From positions 137,501 to 201,500 of the forward strand of contig CAYFLR010000005.1 in NCBI GenBank assembly GCA_964343805.1: 64,000 nucleotides of DNA, read 5' to 3'. The DNA comes from CAYFLR01 sp964343805. Its GTDB lineage: Bacteria; Bdellovibrionota_B; Oligoflexia; CAYFLR01. A program made the position numbers and the translations under genes. Positions 24,622 to 35,400 of the stretch are shown here, piece by piece. Under the pieces are notes generated by a model that was not told the DNA's origin, searched no databases, and saw only the letters and a list, made by a program, of their open reading frames with translations. The stretch's first letter is position 1. Each line of letters opens with the position of its first letter.

Positions 24622-26160
24622 ATGTTACGCATACTGATAGTTGAAGACGAAGTTATTATCGCCCATGATATCAAAAGAAGTCTTGAAACCTTAGGTTATG
24701 AAGTGGTAAATATGGTTACCACTGGAGAAGATGCTGTTTCCTTTGCAACTAGTAATGAATTAGATATTATTCTAATGGACAACATGCTTCGTGGCCGTCT
24801 TAATGGAGTCGAAGCAGCTTCTTTAATAAGCAAGGTGGTAGACACTCCCATTATCTTTTTAAGTGCATTTGCAGACAATGACTTACTTAATCGAGTGGGT
24901 GAGGTTGCTCCCTATGGTTATTTAGTCAAACCTTTTCGTGAGAGCGAACTGAATGCCACTATCAAAATGGCCGTTTCGAAATATCAATCTGAGCTAATTA
25001 TAAAAGAAAAGAACTTAGAGCTAGAAAAAATTAGTCAATATAAGACAGATTTTTTGGCTAATATGAGCCATGAAATTCGTACTCCTCTCAATGCCATTAT
25101 GGGTTTTAATAAAATACTGCTGGATAAATCTATAAAGGAAGGTTTACCGAAAGATTTTATTAGCTATCAGCGCTACATTCAGGACAGTGGCAATGCACTT
25201 ATGGAAATTATTAATAACATATTAGACTTCTCTAAAATTGAATCAGGTAAAGTAGATATCTATTTAGAGACAGTTCAGTTAGAGACCCTTTTGGACTCGA
25301 TAAAGCACTTAAATGAAAATGCAGCTAAGCAAAAGGACATTTCCATTTCTATATCCAAGGATGATAATGTTCCAAAAACCATTGAGTCTGATGCAATGAA
25401 GTTGAGGCAGGTTTTGGTCAATTTAGTCCAAAATGCTATTAAATACTCTGGTAAAGGTAAGAGTATAACTTTAGAAGTTATTCGTATCGATCAAAATTTA
25501 ATTTTCAAATTGACCGATGAAGGTATTGGGATCTCTCAAGATAAACTAGATCGAATATTTGATCCCTTTGAACAGCCTCATGATATTTCTAAGCAAGCCT
25601 CTGAAGGGGTTGGGCTCGGATTGGCCATCGCCAGGCAATTGGTTGATTTGTTAAAGGGAACCATTAGTGTTACCAGTGAAATAAACAAAGGGACCTGTTT
25701 TACCGTGACTATTCCTATAATAGAACCTGTACAAAAGAGCCCTGAACCTGAAGCTTATGAAGAGATTCCTGAAGAAATTAGTTTTTCCACTGATAATAAG
25801 TTGGTGCTTATCGAAGATGACCCTCTTAACCAACAACTGATTAAAATTTACTGTAGCGATTTGTCTTTATCTCTGGATGTTTTTGATAATGGAGGTGATG
25901 GAATTGATTTTATTCTTAAGAATCAACCAGATCTCATTTTGTTAGATATGAATCTTCCTGATATGAATGGTCAACAGATCATCACTCAGATAAAAACCAA
26001 CTCCCAAGCTAAGGATATTCCTATTATCGTCATATCAGCCGATGCCTTTTTACAACAACAACAGATCGTACTGAAATTAGGAGCAGTGGATTATTTGTCT
26101 AAGCCAATAGATTTAGATAAGCTTAAAATGTTATTTGGAGAGTTTTTGAAAAAGGTCTAG
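24622..26160 (+). CDS. REC-HisKA-HATPase-REC hybrid histidine kinase
   Basis: A 512-residue soluble kinase. The first receiver (1-120: RILIVEDEVIIAHDI, IILMDNML with phospho-Asp, IFLSAFAD, YLVKPF) belongs to the subgroup usually partnered with HisKA_2 kinases. Then come HisKA (FLANMSHEIRTPLNAI, His about 149), HATPase (NLVQNAIKYS, DEGIGI, GVGLGLAIARQL) and a second receiver (about 398-510: LVLIEDDPLN, LILLDMNLPDMNG, IIVISAD, YLSKPID). The receiver-first layout suits it to receive phosphate from the HisKA_2 kinase 17 bases upstream and to relay it through an HPt. Its end is only 1 base from a convergent CBS gene. Confidence 0.92.
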   Translation: MLRILIVEDEVIIAHDIKRSLETLGYEVVNMVTTGEDAVSFATSNELDIILMDNMLRGRLNGVEAASLISKVVDTPIIFLSAFADNDLLNRVGEVAPYGYLVKPFRESELNATIKMAVSKYQSELIIKEKNLELEKISQYKTDFLANMSHEIRTPLNAIMGFNKILLDKSIKEGLPKDFISYQRYIQDSGNALMEIINNILDFSKIESGKVDIYLETVQLETLLDSIKHLNENAAKQKDISISISKDDNVPKTIESDAMKLRQVLVNLVQNAIKYSGKGKSITLEVIRIDQNLIFKLTDEGIGISQDKLDRIFDPFEQPHDISKQASEGVGLGLAIARQLVDLLKGTISVTSEINKGTCFTVTIPIIEPVQKSPEPEAYEEIPEEISFSTDNKLVLIEDDPLNQQLIKIYCSDLSLSLDVFDNGGDGIDFILKNQPDLILLDMNLPDMNGQQIITQIKTNSQAKDIPIIVISADAFLQQQQIVLKLGAVDYLSKPIDLDKLKMLFGEFLKKV

Positions 26161-26676
26161 TTAGTTACTGATACTTAACCAGGCCTTTTGTAGTTCAATA
26201 TCAGAAAGTGTTCCGACCATCTCTTCATTTTCCATCACCAGTAGAAAATCCGTTTGCTTTCTTTGCATGACCTGTCTGGCAAATCGAATACTCATTTGAG
26301 GAGAAACATAAAAGCATTCTGGTTCCATCACTTCTTTTACAGTTAAGGCCTTTAGAATTTGTTCATTATAATCTCTCAGAGTATAATAGCACTCTGATAT
26401 ACAGGCTCTCAGGATTCCATTTTTAGTAATATAGCCGATGGGTTGATTGAGACCATTCAATATAGGTAAGCTTTTCTTGTTGTACCAGGTCATTACTTTT
26501 TTTGCATAGAGAGCATCATCATCTTCATAGACTGTTAAGGGATCAACATTCATCACACTGCTTACTAAAACAAAGGCATCTTCAGACTTTAAGTCTGGTA
26601 TATAGTCTTCTTCAAGGGTGGATGGTCTTTTTAAGCATCCACTTTGATTAAAGATTTCACTGTTCAGTTTTTGCAT
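26161..26676 (-). CDS. CBS-domain pair protein
   Basis: A 171-residue protein with two CBS motifs: about 38-95 (VSSVMNVDPLTVYEDDDALYAKKVM...LPILNGLNQPIGYITKNGIL) and about 112-168 (TVKEVMEPECFYVSPQMSIRFARQVM...LLVMENEEMVGTLSDIEL). It resembles the 27329-27844 protein in layout and in strings such as LPIL-N---P-GYI and KEVM, so the two are probably local paralogues. GGAG precedes its ATG. It is the last of three reverse-strand CBS genes, convergent with the REC-HK-REC gene. The ligand and partner are unknown; regulation of the neighbouring kinases is a guess. Confidence 0.83.
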   Translation of the reverse strand: MQKLNSEIFNQSGCLKRPSTLEEDYIPDLKSEDAFVLVSSVMNVDPLTVYEDDDALYAKKVMTWYNKKSLPILNGLNQPIGYITKNGILRACISECYYTLRDYNEQILKALTVKEVMEPECFYVSPQMSIRFARQVMQRKQTDFLLVMENEEMVGTLSDIELQKAWLSISN

Positions 26677-26769
26677 GACGCTCTCCTTTGTAACTAGGCT
26701 ATATTATTACTAAATTTTATATCTGCTATATTTATAAAATAAGAAGCCTGGATTAATTTTTCTTAATAA

Positions 26770-27294
26770 TTACTCAACAGAAGGTATGAAAAAGTCCTCA
26801 TCATTAAAGTAAAGGTATTTGGTTATATCCGACTTGGTGATAATACCCACTAGACGGTTTTGTTTATTCTTGACTAAAAGGCAGTCCGACTTTTCAAAGA
26901 TCATTTGATCCATGGCATCCTTGATAAGGGTGTCGGGAGTTGCCTCTGAAAAGTCAATTTGCATCACCTCTTCGCATAATAGAAGGGAGTCTAACTCTCT
27001 GGGCGCGATTTCCAAGAATTTTCTAATTCTGGCCACCTCTTTTCTCATTTTGTTTTTATGAATGAGTCCCACCGCATTTCCTTCGTGGTCAACTACAGGA
27101 ACATGACTGATATTGTAGAAACTCATTAAGTACTTAACATCGGTGACAGTGGTACCAGTGACCACGGTTTTTAAATCTGTATTCATCCCCTTTTTTAAGT
27201 CATCAAATGCGCTTAAATAGAGTTCTGCATAAGGGGCAATATTGTCAAATTCTGCTTTCATATCCATGGTTGGATCAAGGCTCGTTTGGTTCAT
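26770..27294 (-). CDS. CBS-domain pair protein
   Basis: A 174-residue protein with CBS motif 1 at about 40-85 (LKTVVTGTTVTDVKYLMSFYNISHVPVVDHEGNAVGLIHKNK) and CBS motif 2 at about 108-165 (LCEEVMQIDFSEATPDTLIKDAMDQM...LLVKNKQNRLVGIITKSDITKYL). The second motif is the best-preserved CBS in the window, with the ITKSD-type nucleotide-binding loop. It is the middle gene of a three-gene reverse-strand run of CBS-pair proteins with gaps of 34 and 93 bases. AAGGAG lies before the ATG. Confidence 0.85.
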   Translation of the reverse strand: MNQTSLDPTMDMKAEFDNIAPYAELYLSAFDDLKKGMNTDLKTVVTGTTVTDVKYLMSFYNISHVPVVDHEGNAVGLIHKNKMRKEVARIRKFLEIAPRELDSLLLCEEVMQIDFSEATPDTLIKDAMDQMIFEKSDCLLVKNKQNRLVGIITKSDITKYLYFNDEDFFIPSVE

Positions 27295-27328
27295 TTAAAT
27301 ACTCCTTATAAAATGTAGTTAAGCGGGG

Positions 27329-27844
27329 TTAACAAAATAATTGATATTTGTGGGTTGTACTTTTCTTATCCATAAAGTAGTCACTGAAGTAGTAAAGGAA
27401 ATCATCTGAAGTAACTACCCCCACCAATCGGTTGTTTTCGGTGGCAAACAGCAATTCACACTCTTTTTCCAGTAATATATTTGCTGCTTGGGCAATGGAG
27501 GTGCTTATATCGATAAAATGAATTTGAGAGTTCATCACCTCTTTCACATTAATGGATTTGAGAATATCGGTTTGAATATCGGTTGGGACGCCGGATAAAC
27601 TAGAGAACGAGAGTTGGGCAATCACTTCTCTACTGATATATCCCAGTGGAACTTGCCAGTTGTTTAGTATGGGTAGGAGTCTTAATTTTTTCCATTTCAT
27701 TAGCTCCTGAGCAGAGAAGACATTGTCTTCCTCATAGAGTGGGATATAATCAACATTTAGAATACCAGAGATTTTTTCATCCATAACCTGGTTACCACTC
27801 TTGACAGATGGCCCATTATTCCTATTTAAGTATTGCATATCCAC
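27329..27844 (-). CDS. CBS-domain pair protein
   Basis: A 171-residue protein with CBS motif 1 at about 25-80 (EKISGILNVDYIPLYEEDNVFSAQELM...LPILNNWQVPLGYISREVI) and CBS motif 2 at about 100-158 (NVKEVMNSQIHFIDISTSIAQAANILL...FATENNRLVGVVTSDDFLYYF). It is the first gene of the run of three CBS genes, whose promoter should lie in the 208-base AT-rich gap shared with the divergent beta-propeller lipoprotein gene (27845-28052). It is a close relative of the 26161-26676 protein. Confidence 0.84.
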   Translation of the reverse strand: MDMQYLNRNNGPSVKSGNQVMDEKISGILNVDYIPLYEEDNVFSAQELMKWKKLRLLPILNNWQVPLGYISREVIAQLSFSSLSGVPTDIQTDILKSINVKEVMNSQIHFIDISTSIAQAANILLEKECELLFATENNRLVGVVTSDDFLYYFSDYFMDKKSTTHKYQLFC

Positions 27845-28052
27845 TCCTAAGATTTCTGCATTGTTACTATTGATCTTAAAAAGGATTAGTTAATTTATTA
27901 TAAAAAATAGATTTATATTTCTTAATAATTGATCAGGTATTCAGAGAGTTACATCATCAAAGAATCCTGATTTTAACTTAATAATTGCTTAATAAAAGAG
28001 ACTTAATTTTTGAAGATCAGCAGGGAAGATTAATTAATTCAGGGAGTGAATT

Positions 28053-31000
28053 ATGTTCCTAAAAAAACAAATATTATCAAAATTATTGTTATTCATTTTA
28101 AGTGGACTGGTTATTCCTCATTGTGGAGAAAATCTTAAAGAGAAATCTACATTACAATCTTGGTCTTCCATAGATAATCCAAAGCAAGATCCCTTAAATA
28201 GTCAAATCTATAGGTATAAGAATCAAACAGAATTTTTGAATAAAGATTATAAAATTGAGAGATTTGAAAAAAGGGATGCCACTCACTCTATTACTGATTT
28301 ACAGGCAAACTCTTTCCTACCTAAGGAAGAGGTCCCAGATATTATCAAAAAGGGAAAAAAAGGGGATAAGATTCTCTATCTGCTAAACCGCTATAGAGGT
28401 TTACAGGTGATAAGTTTTGCTGAAGGTGCTCAGCAACCGCGAGTGATTGGCCGAAGCTATTCTCGTGGAAATACTCCCGTCGCTATGTTTTTCCATGAAC
28501 AGTATGAGCAGTTGTTGGTAGTAGAGAAAGTTAGTTTTATCGGTGATGAAGCAAAGAGGTCTCCAACTTTATCGTGCAGTTCTCTGACTCGGCTGGTTTT
28601 GTTTGATGTGGAAAATAATAACCAGCCTGTTATGACCTCAGCTTATACGGTTAACGGTGATCCCGAATCCTTTCAACAGCTAGGAAACTCCTTCTTTTTA
28701 GGGGCCTCACTTACAGGAATGGAATGTAGAGATATTGATCCAGAGGTAAATGGAAAGCTTTTCTCCTTCAACATAGGTAAAAGTAAAATTTCGCTAGTAG
28801 ATGAAATAGATGTGACCTCACCGGTTACCCCAAACTTTCTAGAGATCCATAAAGTTGATGAACAAGAAGGAGATCAGTATTATTTAGCCTCTTTAAGTTA
28901 TAGTGGGGGTTGGTGGTGGACTAAACAAAGTCATATCACTTTTTATAAGTTTTCTCACAATGAAGCAAAATTACATAAAGTTTTTACTCTGCGTGCCAAA
29001 GGTTATATGGATAAAAAGAGTCAAGTGATTGTAAGAAATCACTCGGTTATTTTGGTGAGTAACTTTGTTGCCAACCAAAAGGTGCATCCTAAGTTGAAGA
29101 GGATTGCAGTGGAATCCTTTAGTATTAAAGGCTTGCAGCAAGGTGATAAGAATCCTACCAATCAGCTGATATTGAGTACGTTGACACCCACCGATAATGC
29201 CGAGTTAAAAGAGGTTCAATCGTTGGGGGATCAACTTTATATTTTTTGGTCCTCGCAAAATAAATTTAATCCTTTTGAAGTTATAGATATCAGTAAACCA
29301 AGCCTAAGTTTAAATCATAGTGGACAGCTGCGTTTTGAAGGGGTTGTAGACCATACCCAGGTTTTTAATTATGGTAAACGAAGTTTGATACTTACATTTG
29401 GTCACAAAGAAGGACCTTGTACGGAGAGAAGAGTCTGTCAAATTCCAGAGTTGAGCCTACTTGAGGTGTCAGATACAGGCCAAGGTCTGCAGCAGAAAAA
29501 ACTATCCTCTCTTACTCTAGAGCAGCCAGCTAGTAGGTTCAATTTTAATAATTTTCATTCCACCGTTTCATTGGATATTAATCAAGCAGGACAAGGTTTG
29601 GCGCTATTCCCATTAAAAATAAAAAAAGGAAGAAAGGAATCATCTGGTGCCAAGCTGATCGGTTTGGATCTCAATAACCCTCCCTATTTAGTGAATGGTG
29701 AGTTTCTTCCCTCATCTCACGGTTGGCTGAGAAGGGTTTTTCATAATTCGGAAATGGAGACCATTCATACTTTTTCCCATGAAAGCCTATCTACTTATGG
29801 AGGAAGTTACAAGAATAGATGGAAGAGTTCTGGTAAGTTTTTTACTAAGCAATCTGATTTGGTACTCTCTCGGAACGTTATTTCTTATACTGAGCTAATT
29901 AATGATGACGATACTTTTGGAATTCAAATTGAGAGAGGTAGTAAAGATCCAACCCAAACCATTATCCGATTGGCATCCAAAGAGGATAATGGTGTGCATG
30001 TTTTGCAAAGTAAATCTCCCATTCTACTCAAAGGTTTTTTAGTGGATATCCTCACTAATAAATCTAAAACAGAGCTGAAAATACTTCTTGAACAGCCCTC
30101 CAAGATACAAACAAAGAAACAAATTTATAACTTGATTACTCTTAACTTAAGTAATCCCGATTTTAATCTGCGAATAACAGATGAAATAAAATTAGTTTTT
30201 AATAAAAAGGAAGAGACTTTAACCTATTGGCCCCATATTAGAACTTTAACAATCACTAAACCCACCTTTGTAACATTTTCCAATCAGCAGATATTTATTA
30301 AAAAGGGATTGGAGCTCTTTGAGATAACTAAAGGGCGAGCTCTTCCAGTAAAAGTGGAACCCCTCATAAAAGACTGTTCTAAAATGAAGTTGATGTCATT
30401 TAATGATCAATTTTACCTGCTGCATTATGAACTTATGACTATTGAGGCGGAAACTGACTCACAATTATCTACTCGAGGAACTTCTTTAAGGAAGTATTTT
30501 ATTACACCTCTCAAGCGGGTCAACGATTACCTAGAAACACAAAAGTCAATTAACATACCCGGCATTCCTTTAATGTGGTCTAAAAACCATAGGATCCTTA
30601 TCACTTTCGATGATGGAGAAAAAAATCTAACTGCTCCTTTGGAGCATTTGAATATAAACACTTTTGATCATAGTCATTTGACTCTTTTACAACTCTCCGA
30701 AGGAAGGGCTATTTTAAAAGATTTAGCTTATAATCCTGGTTTAAAGTATGAAAATATCCATGTTCAATCTGACTATCTTATGTACGTAAACTCTGTTCTT
30801 TCGACTCATTCTTCCCAAAGAGGTCTCAATTATACCTTTCTCAAGGTGAGCAAAGAGGTCCAGTTTGAACAGCAAACTTTTAACCTCCCCTTAGGGATTG
30901 ATAAAGGGGCGGTTCTTTTAGGTGTGGTTTCAGATAATTACGTAAAAGGGTCTTGGTCGGTGGTAGGAAATGAGAACGAGGTGCAGATAATCTATTTTTC

Positions 31001-31187
31001 TGATCCCAATACCACTCCTAAGGTTATGGAATTTAATGATTTATTATATCCAGCAAACACTCTCAATCGACTAAAGCTGAATAATCCATTGCAAAATGTT
31101 AAACATCGAATTCATTTTTCCCCTAAGCATCCAGGATTTTTGATTGCGGAGGGGCTTTTTGGTGTCAGTTCTTTCACTTTCCTATAA
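28053..31187 (+). CDS. Giant Beta_propel-type secreted lipoprotein
   Basis: A 1044-residue protein with a lipoprotein signal (lipobox IPHC, Cys about 25). The N-terminal third repeats the arrangement of the beta-propeller protein at 60.4-63.7 kb: KKGKKGDKILYLLNRYRGLQVISF aligns with KIGKKGSKLLYLLNNYRGLQVVSF. Later blocks such as RNHSVILVSNF, LYIFWSSQNKFNPFEVIDIS and GWLRRVFHNSEMETIHTF have direct counterparts there. This corresponds to the beta-propeller-domain secreted protein family, whose function is unknown; the fold suggests protein or polymer binding at the cell surface. Only a few short stretches are low in complexity. GGGAG lies before the ATG. It is probably monocistronic; after the stop lies a short string shared with 19.75 kb. 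Confidence 0.82.
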   Translation: MFLKKQILSKLLLFILSGLVIPHCGENLKEKSTLQSWSSIDNPKQDPLNSQIYRYKNQTEFLNKDYKIERFEKRDATHSITDLQANSFLPKEEVPDIIKKGKKGDKILYLLNRYRGLQVISFAEGAQQPRVIGRSYSRGNTPVAMFFHEQYEQLLVVEKVSFIGDEAKRSPTLSCSSLTRLVLFDVENNNQPVMTSAYTVNGDPESFQQLGNSFFLGASLTGMECRDIDPEVNGKLFSFNIGKSKISLVDEIDVTSPVTPNFLEIHKVDEQEGDQYYLASLSYSGGWWWTKQSHITFYKFSHNEAKLHKVFTLRAKGYMDKKSQVIVRNHSVILVSNFVANQKVHPKLKRIAVESFSIKGLQQGDKNPTNQLILSTLTPTDNAELKEVQSLGDQLYIFWSSQNKFNPFEVIDISKPSLSLNHSGQLRFEGVVDHTQVFNYGKRSLILTFGHKEGPCTERRVCQIPELSLLEVSDTGQGLQQKKLSSLTLEQPASRFNFNNFHSTVSLDINQAGQGLALFPLKIKKGRKESSGAKLIGLDLNNPPYLVNGEFLPSSHGWLRRVFHNSEMETIHTFSHESLSTYGGSYKNRWKSSGKFFTKQSDLVLSRNVISYTELINDDDTFGIQIERGSKDPTQTIIRLASKEDNGVHVLQSKSPILLKGFLVDILTNKSKTELKILLEQPSKIQTKKQIYNLITLNLSNPDFNLRITDEIKLVFNKKEETLTYWPHIRTLTITKPTFVTFSNQQIFIKKGLELFEITKGRALPVKVEPLIKDCSKMKLMSFNDQFYLLHYELMTIEAETDSQLSTRGTSLRKYFITPLKRVNDYLETQKSINIPGIPLMWSKNHRILITFDDGEKNLTAPLEHLNINTFDHSHLTLLQLSEGRAILKDLAYNPGLKYENIHVQSDYLMYVNSVLSTHSSQRGLNYTFLKVSKEVQFEQQTFNLPLGIDKGAVLLGVVSDNYVKGSWSVVGNENEVQIIYFSDPNTTPKVMEFNDLLYPANTLNRLKLNNPLQNVKHRIHFSPKHPGFLIAEGLFGVSSFTFL

Positions 31188-31292
31188 TTAGTTAGAGTCC
31201 GTCTGGAAATGAACGGAAGCCAACAAGTAATAAACACTTAACTAAAAATCTCACAATCCGATAAGAAGTTATCAACAAAGATGGAGTGTGAG

Positions 31293-32366
31293 ATGAAATC
31301 AGTCATTATTTCTATAATTGGAATTATTTTAGTGACTTGCATTATGGGTTGTCATGTAGAGCAAGAAGACTCTGATGTAAAGCTTACACATAGCACCAGT
31401 GTGGATCAGAGACAATGGCCTTCTGTGGTAAAGCTTCAACCCATCGGTAAAGGATCCTGTTCTGCGAGTTTTATAGACCACGACGTTCTACTCACTGCTG
31501 CTCACTGTCTAGTGAAAGATCTTAAGGCCACTATTTCAGATGTGAGACAGCAGAGGAACTTTATAAGTTCATCTCGAAATGGTGTAATCCTAGATGATAA
31601 CTATATAATTATTGAGACTGAAGAGGAAGTTGAAGGCCTTTATCAGAGTAATAAGCAGTTTTCATTAAGGTTTTACAATTCATTAGGAAGACCTCATAAA
31701 ATAAACATCCTTAAATTTGAGATTATGTCCTCTCGTAAGATAAAGTTAATGATCCCTGGGGGAGAGCAACTACCTAATGATCTTACTAGTATAAAATCTA
31801 GGATAGAGTTGAGCCCGCGAGCCGTTAGAATTTATAACAAAACTGCAATTGATATCTTTATACACCCTGAGTACGAAGCAAATTCAAGAGGGGTAGAGTC
31901 AAGTGATATTGCTATAATCCAATTTCCCTCAGGTACTAGCCCTCAATATCTTAATTTATCACCTACACCACCCTCTGTAGGAACAGAAGTTTTCTTAATG
32001 GGGTACGGGCAAACGGGTTTTTCTTTCGATAAAATGGAATATAAAGGGACCGGAGGAAACCTGCAAATGGGTGAGAATACAATCAGTTCAGTTGGAAAAT
32101 ACATTACCATCAGGGGAGCCGCTAATAATCTCAATGATGATGAAGGCTCAGTGGCGGGAAGAGGGGACTCTGGCGGACCTATGATGTTAAAGTCAAATTC
32201 TTATATTGTGGGAGTCGTCAGTGGGACAGGTATAACCAACCGAACAACCTGTGACCGTCAAAAGGAAGAGTGCGATGGAAAATCCTATTATGTAAATCTG
32301 CATCATTACAGTATTAAAGGGTTCTTAGATGATGTTTTTTCTAGTTTATCAAAAAACTTTTGGTAG
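31293..32366 (+). CDS. Trypsin-like serine protease (S1 family), exported lipoprotein
   Basis: A 357-residue protein with a lipoprotein signal ending in IMGC. The catalytic triad of the chymotrypsin/trypsin clan is complete: His in LLTAAHCL, Asp in SSDIAII and Ser in GRGDSGGPMM, with the supporting WPSVVKL start and a GVVSGTG strand. A ~100-residue insertion lies between His and Asp (about 75-180), longer than usual. Cysteines CDRQKEEC near the end probably form a disulfide. ATG 31293 is chosen over 31281 because GGAG lies 6 bases before it. It should cleave proteins outside the cytoplasm. The genes around it encode other exported proteins; no inhibitor gene is apparent. Confidence 0.88.
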   Translation: MKSVIISIIGIILVTCIMGCHVEQEDSDVKLTHSTSVDQRQWPSVVKLQPIGKGSCSASFIDHDVLLTAAHCLVKDLKATISDVRQQRNFISSSRNGVILDDNYIIIETEEEVEGLYQSNKQFSLRFYNSLGRPHKINILKFEIMSSRKIKLMIPGGEQLPNDLTSIKSRIELSPRAVRIYNKTAIDIFIHPEYEANSRGVESSDIAIIQFPSGTSPQYLNLSPTPPSVGTEVFLMGYGQTGFSFDKMEYKGTGGNLQMGENTISSVGKYITIRGAANNLNDDEGSVAGRGDSGGPMMLKSNSYIVGVVSGTGITNRTTCDRQKEECDGKSYYVNLHHYSIKGFLDDVFSSLSKNFW

Positions 32367-32468
32367 CTTGTAAACCCTGGCCTAGAACAATTTCAGCCTA
32401 AACTTTTTCTATATTAATCCGAAGACGAGAGTACTCCATAAACTTTAACTCTAAAATGAGGTTTTGGT

Positions 32469-35400
32469 ATGCAGGCGAGCTTTATTTTAACTGTTTCTTT
32501 AGTACTTTTGGTCAATGTTAGTTGTTTAAAACGAAATAAGGGGGAGCTTGCTTCGGCTAAGTATTTAAGTCCTGTTTTAAGTCAAACTGGGACTCTCCAT
32601 GCTCCTTTGGGGGCATCTCATGATCAAACGGCTGAAAAGTTTATAAATCAACATCTGAAGAAGAATGGGATTTACGATTCCCAAAAGATTTCTGCATTTA
32701 TTTTGAAGTTGGAAAAGGAAAAGGTTTCTTTAGCAGAGGATCTTTATGAAACCCGTTTAATTGAGAAGATTGAAATGGAGGTCACCTCCTTCAAAAAAGC
32801 AAAAAAATCAGCCAAAAAGAAAAAGGATGAGAAAAAGTCGGTGCTACTCCGAGCCTATACTGAGTTTATGATTCCCAAGATCAAACAACTGTTGGAGTTG
32901 GTAAAGGTCGGTAATAAAGGTGCAGAGGCGGATGCTTTAGTTGATCAATTTTTAACCATTTATACAGTTTATTATCTCCCCAATGCCCCGAGAAATATTT
33001 TACATCAGGACTTAGACTATCTGGCTATCGCTAAGAATATACCAGGATATGTATTTAAGAAAAATAAAACCAAATTAATTAATGCAAATAATTTGGTGGT
33101 GGAAGCTGAGAACTTAGCCGAAGTACAAAGCTGCCTCGGCTCTTCCATCGGAATTGGACAATTCTTATATGAAGAGCAGCTAAAACAATTGGCTGGCTGT
33201 GGAATGGATTTATCAAAACTCAACCCTACCAATTCTCCTCTGTGGAAAAAGGTCACTCCGGATCGACTGCCTGATATTATGGCAGATCATCTCGATTGGT
33301 ATCCTGCTGAGGGTGATAAGATCTATTACAAAAAGGTAAAATACACATCTGCTGGCTCTCCTAAATTTGAAGCTTACTTTAAAAAAGATGGAAAAAAAGT
33401 TGATATGAAAGTCAAAATGGGTTTTGAAACTCATACCGGCATTACTGCCGGTTATTTGGGTAAACTCACCGGTCTAAATCAAGATCATGCTATCCATCGA
33501 CCCTATATTAAAATTCATTTCAAGAAAGGTAATTTTAATGCCTTTAAAGCTCAATGGGAAAGAAAGTATCGTGGCAAAAATAAAGAGTGGGCTACCTATG
33601 TATCTGAGCATGGTAAAGATGGCGATGAAGAGTGGATAGTTCTAAGAGATGTCCAATTGAAAGTTGACCCTCCTGATGTATTAAGACTCGGTCCTTATCA
33701 TCCTGAAGGATGGGACTTAGCCAATCGAAGAGAAACCAGAGGGATGGTGCTTTGGTATGGTTGGCTTAGTTTAATAGATACTAAAGCAGGAAATCACAGA
33801 GCCATGCTGGTAAAAACTGACCGTGGATTGGAACCTTTATATTCTTTAACTGATGTGGGTTATTCCATGCAACTGTCTGTGGATCTCCGACATCCTTGGC
33901 ATCTTTTTCGATCAATAAACTCATGGGGGGTTAATACTTATCATCCCTCTTTCTTAAGTTGGGATCGAAATAAAGTGCATATTTGGTGGGCAGAAGCCAT
34001 GCTTGATAAGCAAAGGTTCAGCACCACTACATACAATGATGTGAAGTGGATGGCACGTCAGATTGCGGCTATTTCATATGAAAATTTAAAAGAAGCGGTC
34101 AACCGAGGAGGATTCCCTGATGATGTGGCAGATCTTTATGTTCATAAACTCAGCAGTCGAAGAAATGAAATAGTAAAAGCTTTCTATTTAGAAGATGAAT
34201 TTGATCTCTTCGAAGTTCCCGATCTAGATAGTTATTCACCATCTGAAAATGTGAAAAATGGAAAGGTCGTGGTGACTCACTTTAAAGATCACTCGGAATA
34301 TGAGCTCTCTCGTCAGGATATTTTACCTTATATTTTAAATATTTTGTCCCAGAGTGTTTCTTTTGATTCTCTTAATTCTCAATTAACAGCTAAGATTGGA
34401 AAAACGATTGAAGCCTACGGAAGTTATAGCAAAGAAGTTTGGGAGGGGATCAAGGGAAAAACTTATTCCATCTCTGGTATCTCACCCGGGATTAGAATTC
34501 AGGTCAACCGTTCTGTAGATTCCAATAATCAGTTCATCAATTATGATGAGGGAAGCAAGGCCTTTTTAGTAAAGGATTCAATTATTATAGAGGTCAATTT
34601 TGGATCTGGTTTGTTTACCGATATTATTGATTCTCTTCCAATATCTATTTCTGCCAGTGCCAAAGTTTGGCGACGTGAATTTGAAATGATTCAGTTCGCC
34701 GACACCTGGTGGAATGCCTACAAGAAACCATATAAATTGCTCAATTTTCTATACAACTGGAAAAAAGCGGTGGCCTACAGTTTAGATGCTGGAGATGTTT
34801 TAAAAGTATCGGATGATTATGGTTTAAGTGTTGGGGCCTCAGTGGGTATTCCTCAAGTGGATCCTTGGTTAAAAACCTCCGTTAGCGTCAATTACAGTTG
34901 GAAAAAAGCCTCTCCTGTTTACTTTTTTAGAGACTCTTTTGGTCAACTCTCGGTCTATCGAGAGAATTTCTCTTCCCATAGTTTTGGGGCACGACTTAAA
35001 GTGACTGAGGTGGATCTGATCCTTGCTAATTTGCCCATCTTAGGTATTGATTTTACATATCAGAAATTTAAAGGACGAGGAATACTCTATACCTTTAAAA
35101 TGCCTCATTACTCTTTAAATCAATCAGCCTTGGATTACAATCAAAGACAGAGAGATTATGAAGCCTTCAAACAGTTGATGGCAGGGGAAACAGATTCTCT
35201 CGATGTGGCTATACGGAAGGAACTAGATTTAGACACCCGTGGTTGGGCTAAAAATTGGCGATCCATTGTGTTGCTTTTTTGGAAGAGGCATTCCAAAGAG
35301 GGATACACTAAAGCCACCGTCAAACTACCTGATGGAAAAACACGAATCTTTCACCGTTTTTATGAAGGAAAAAAGGGTCTCTTAGGTTCCGATGAGATGA

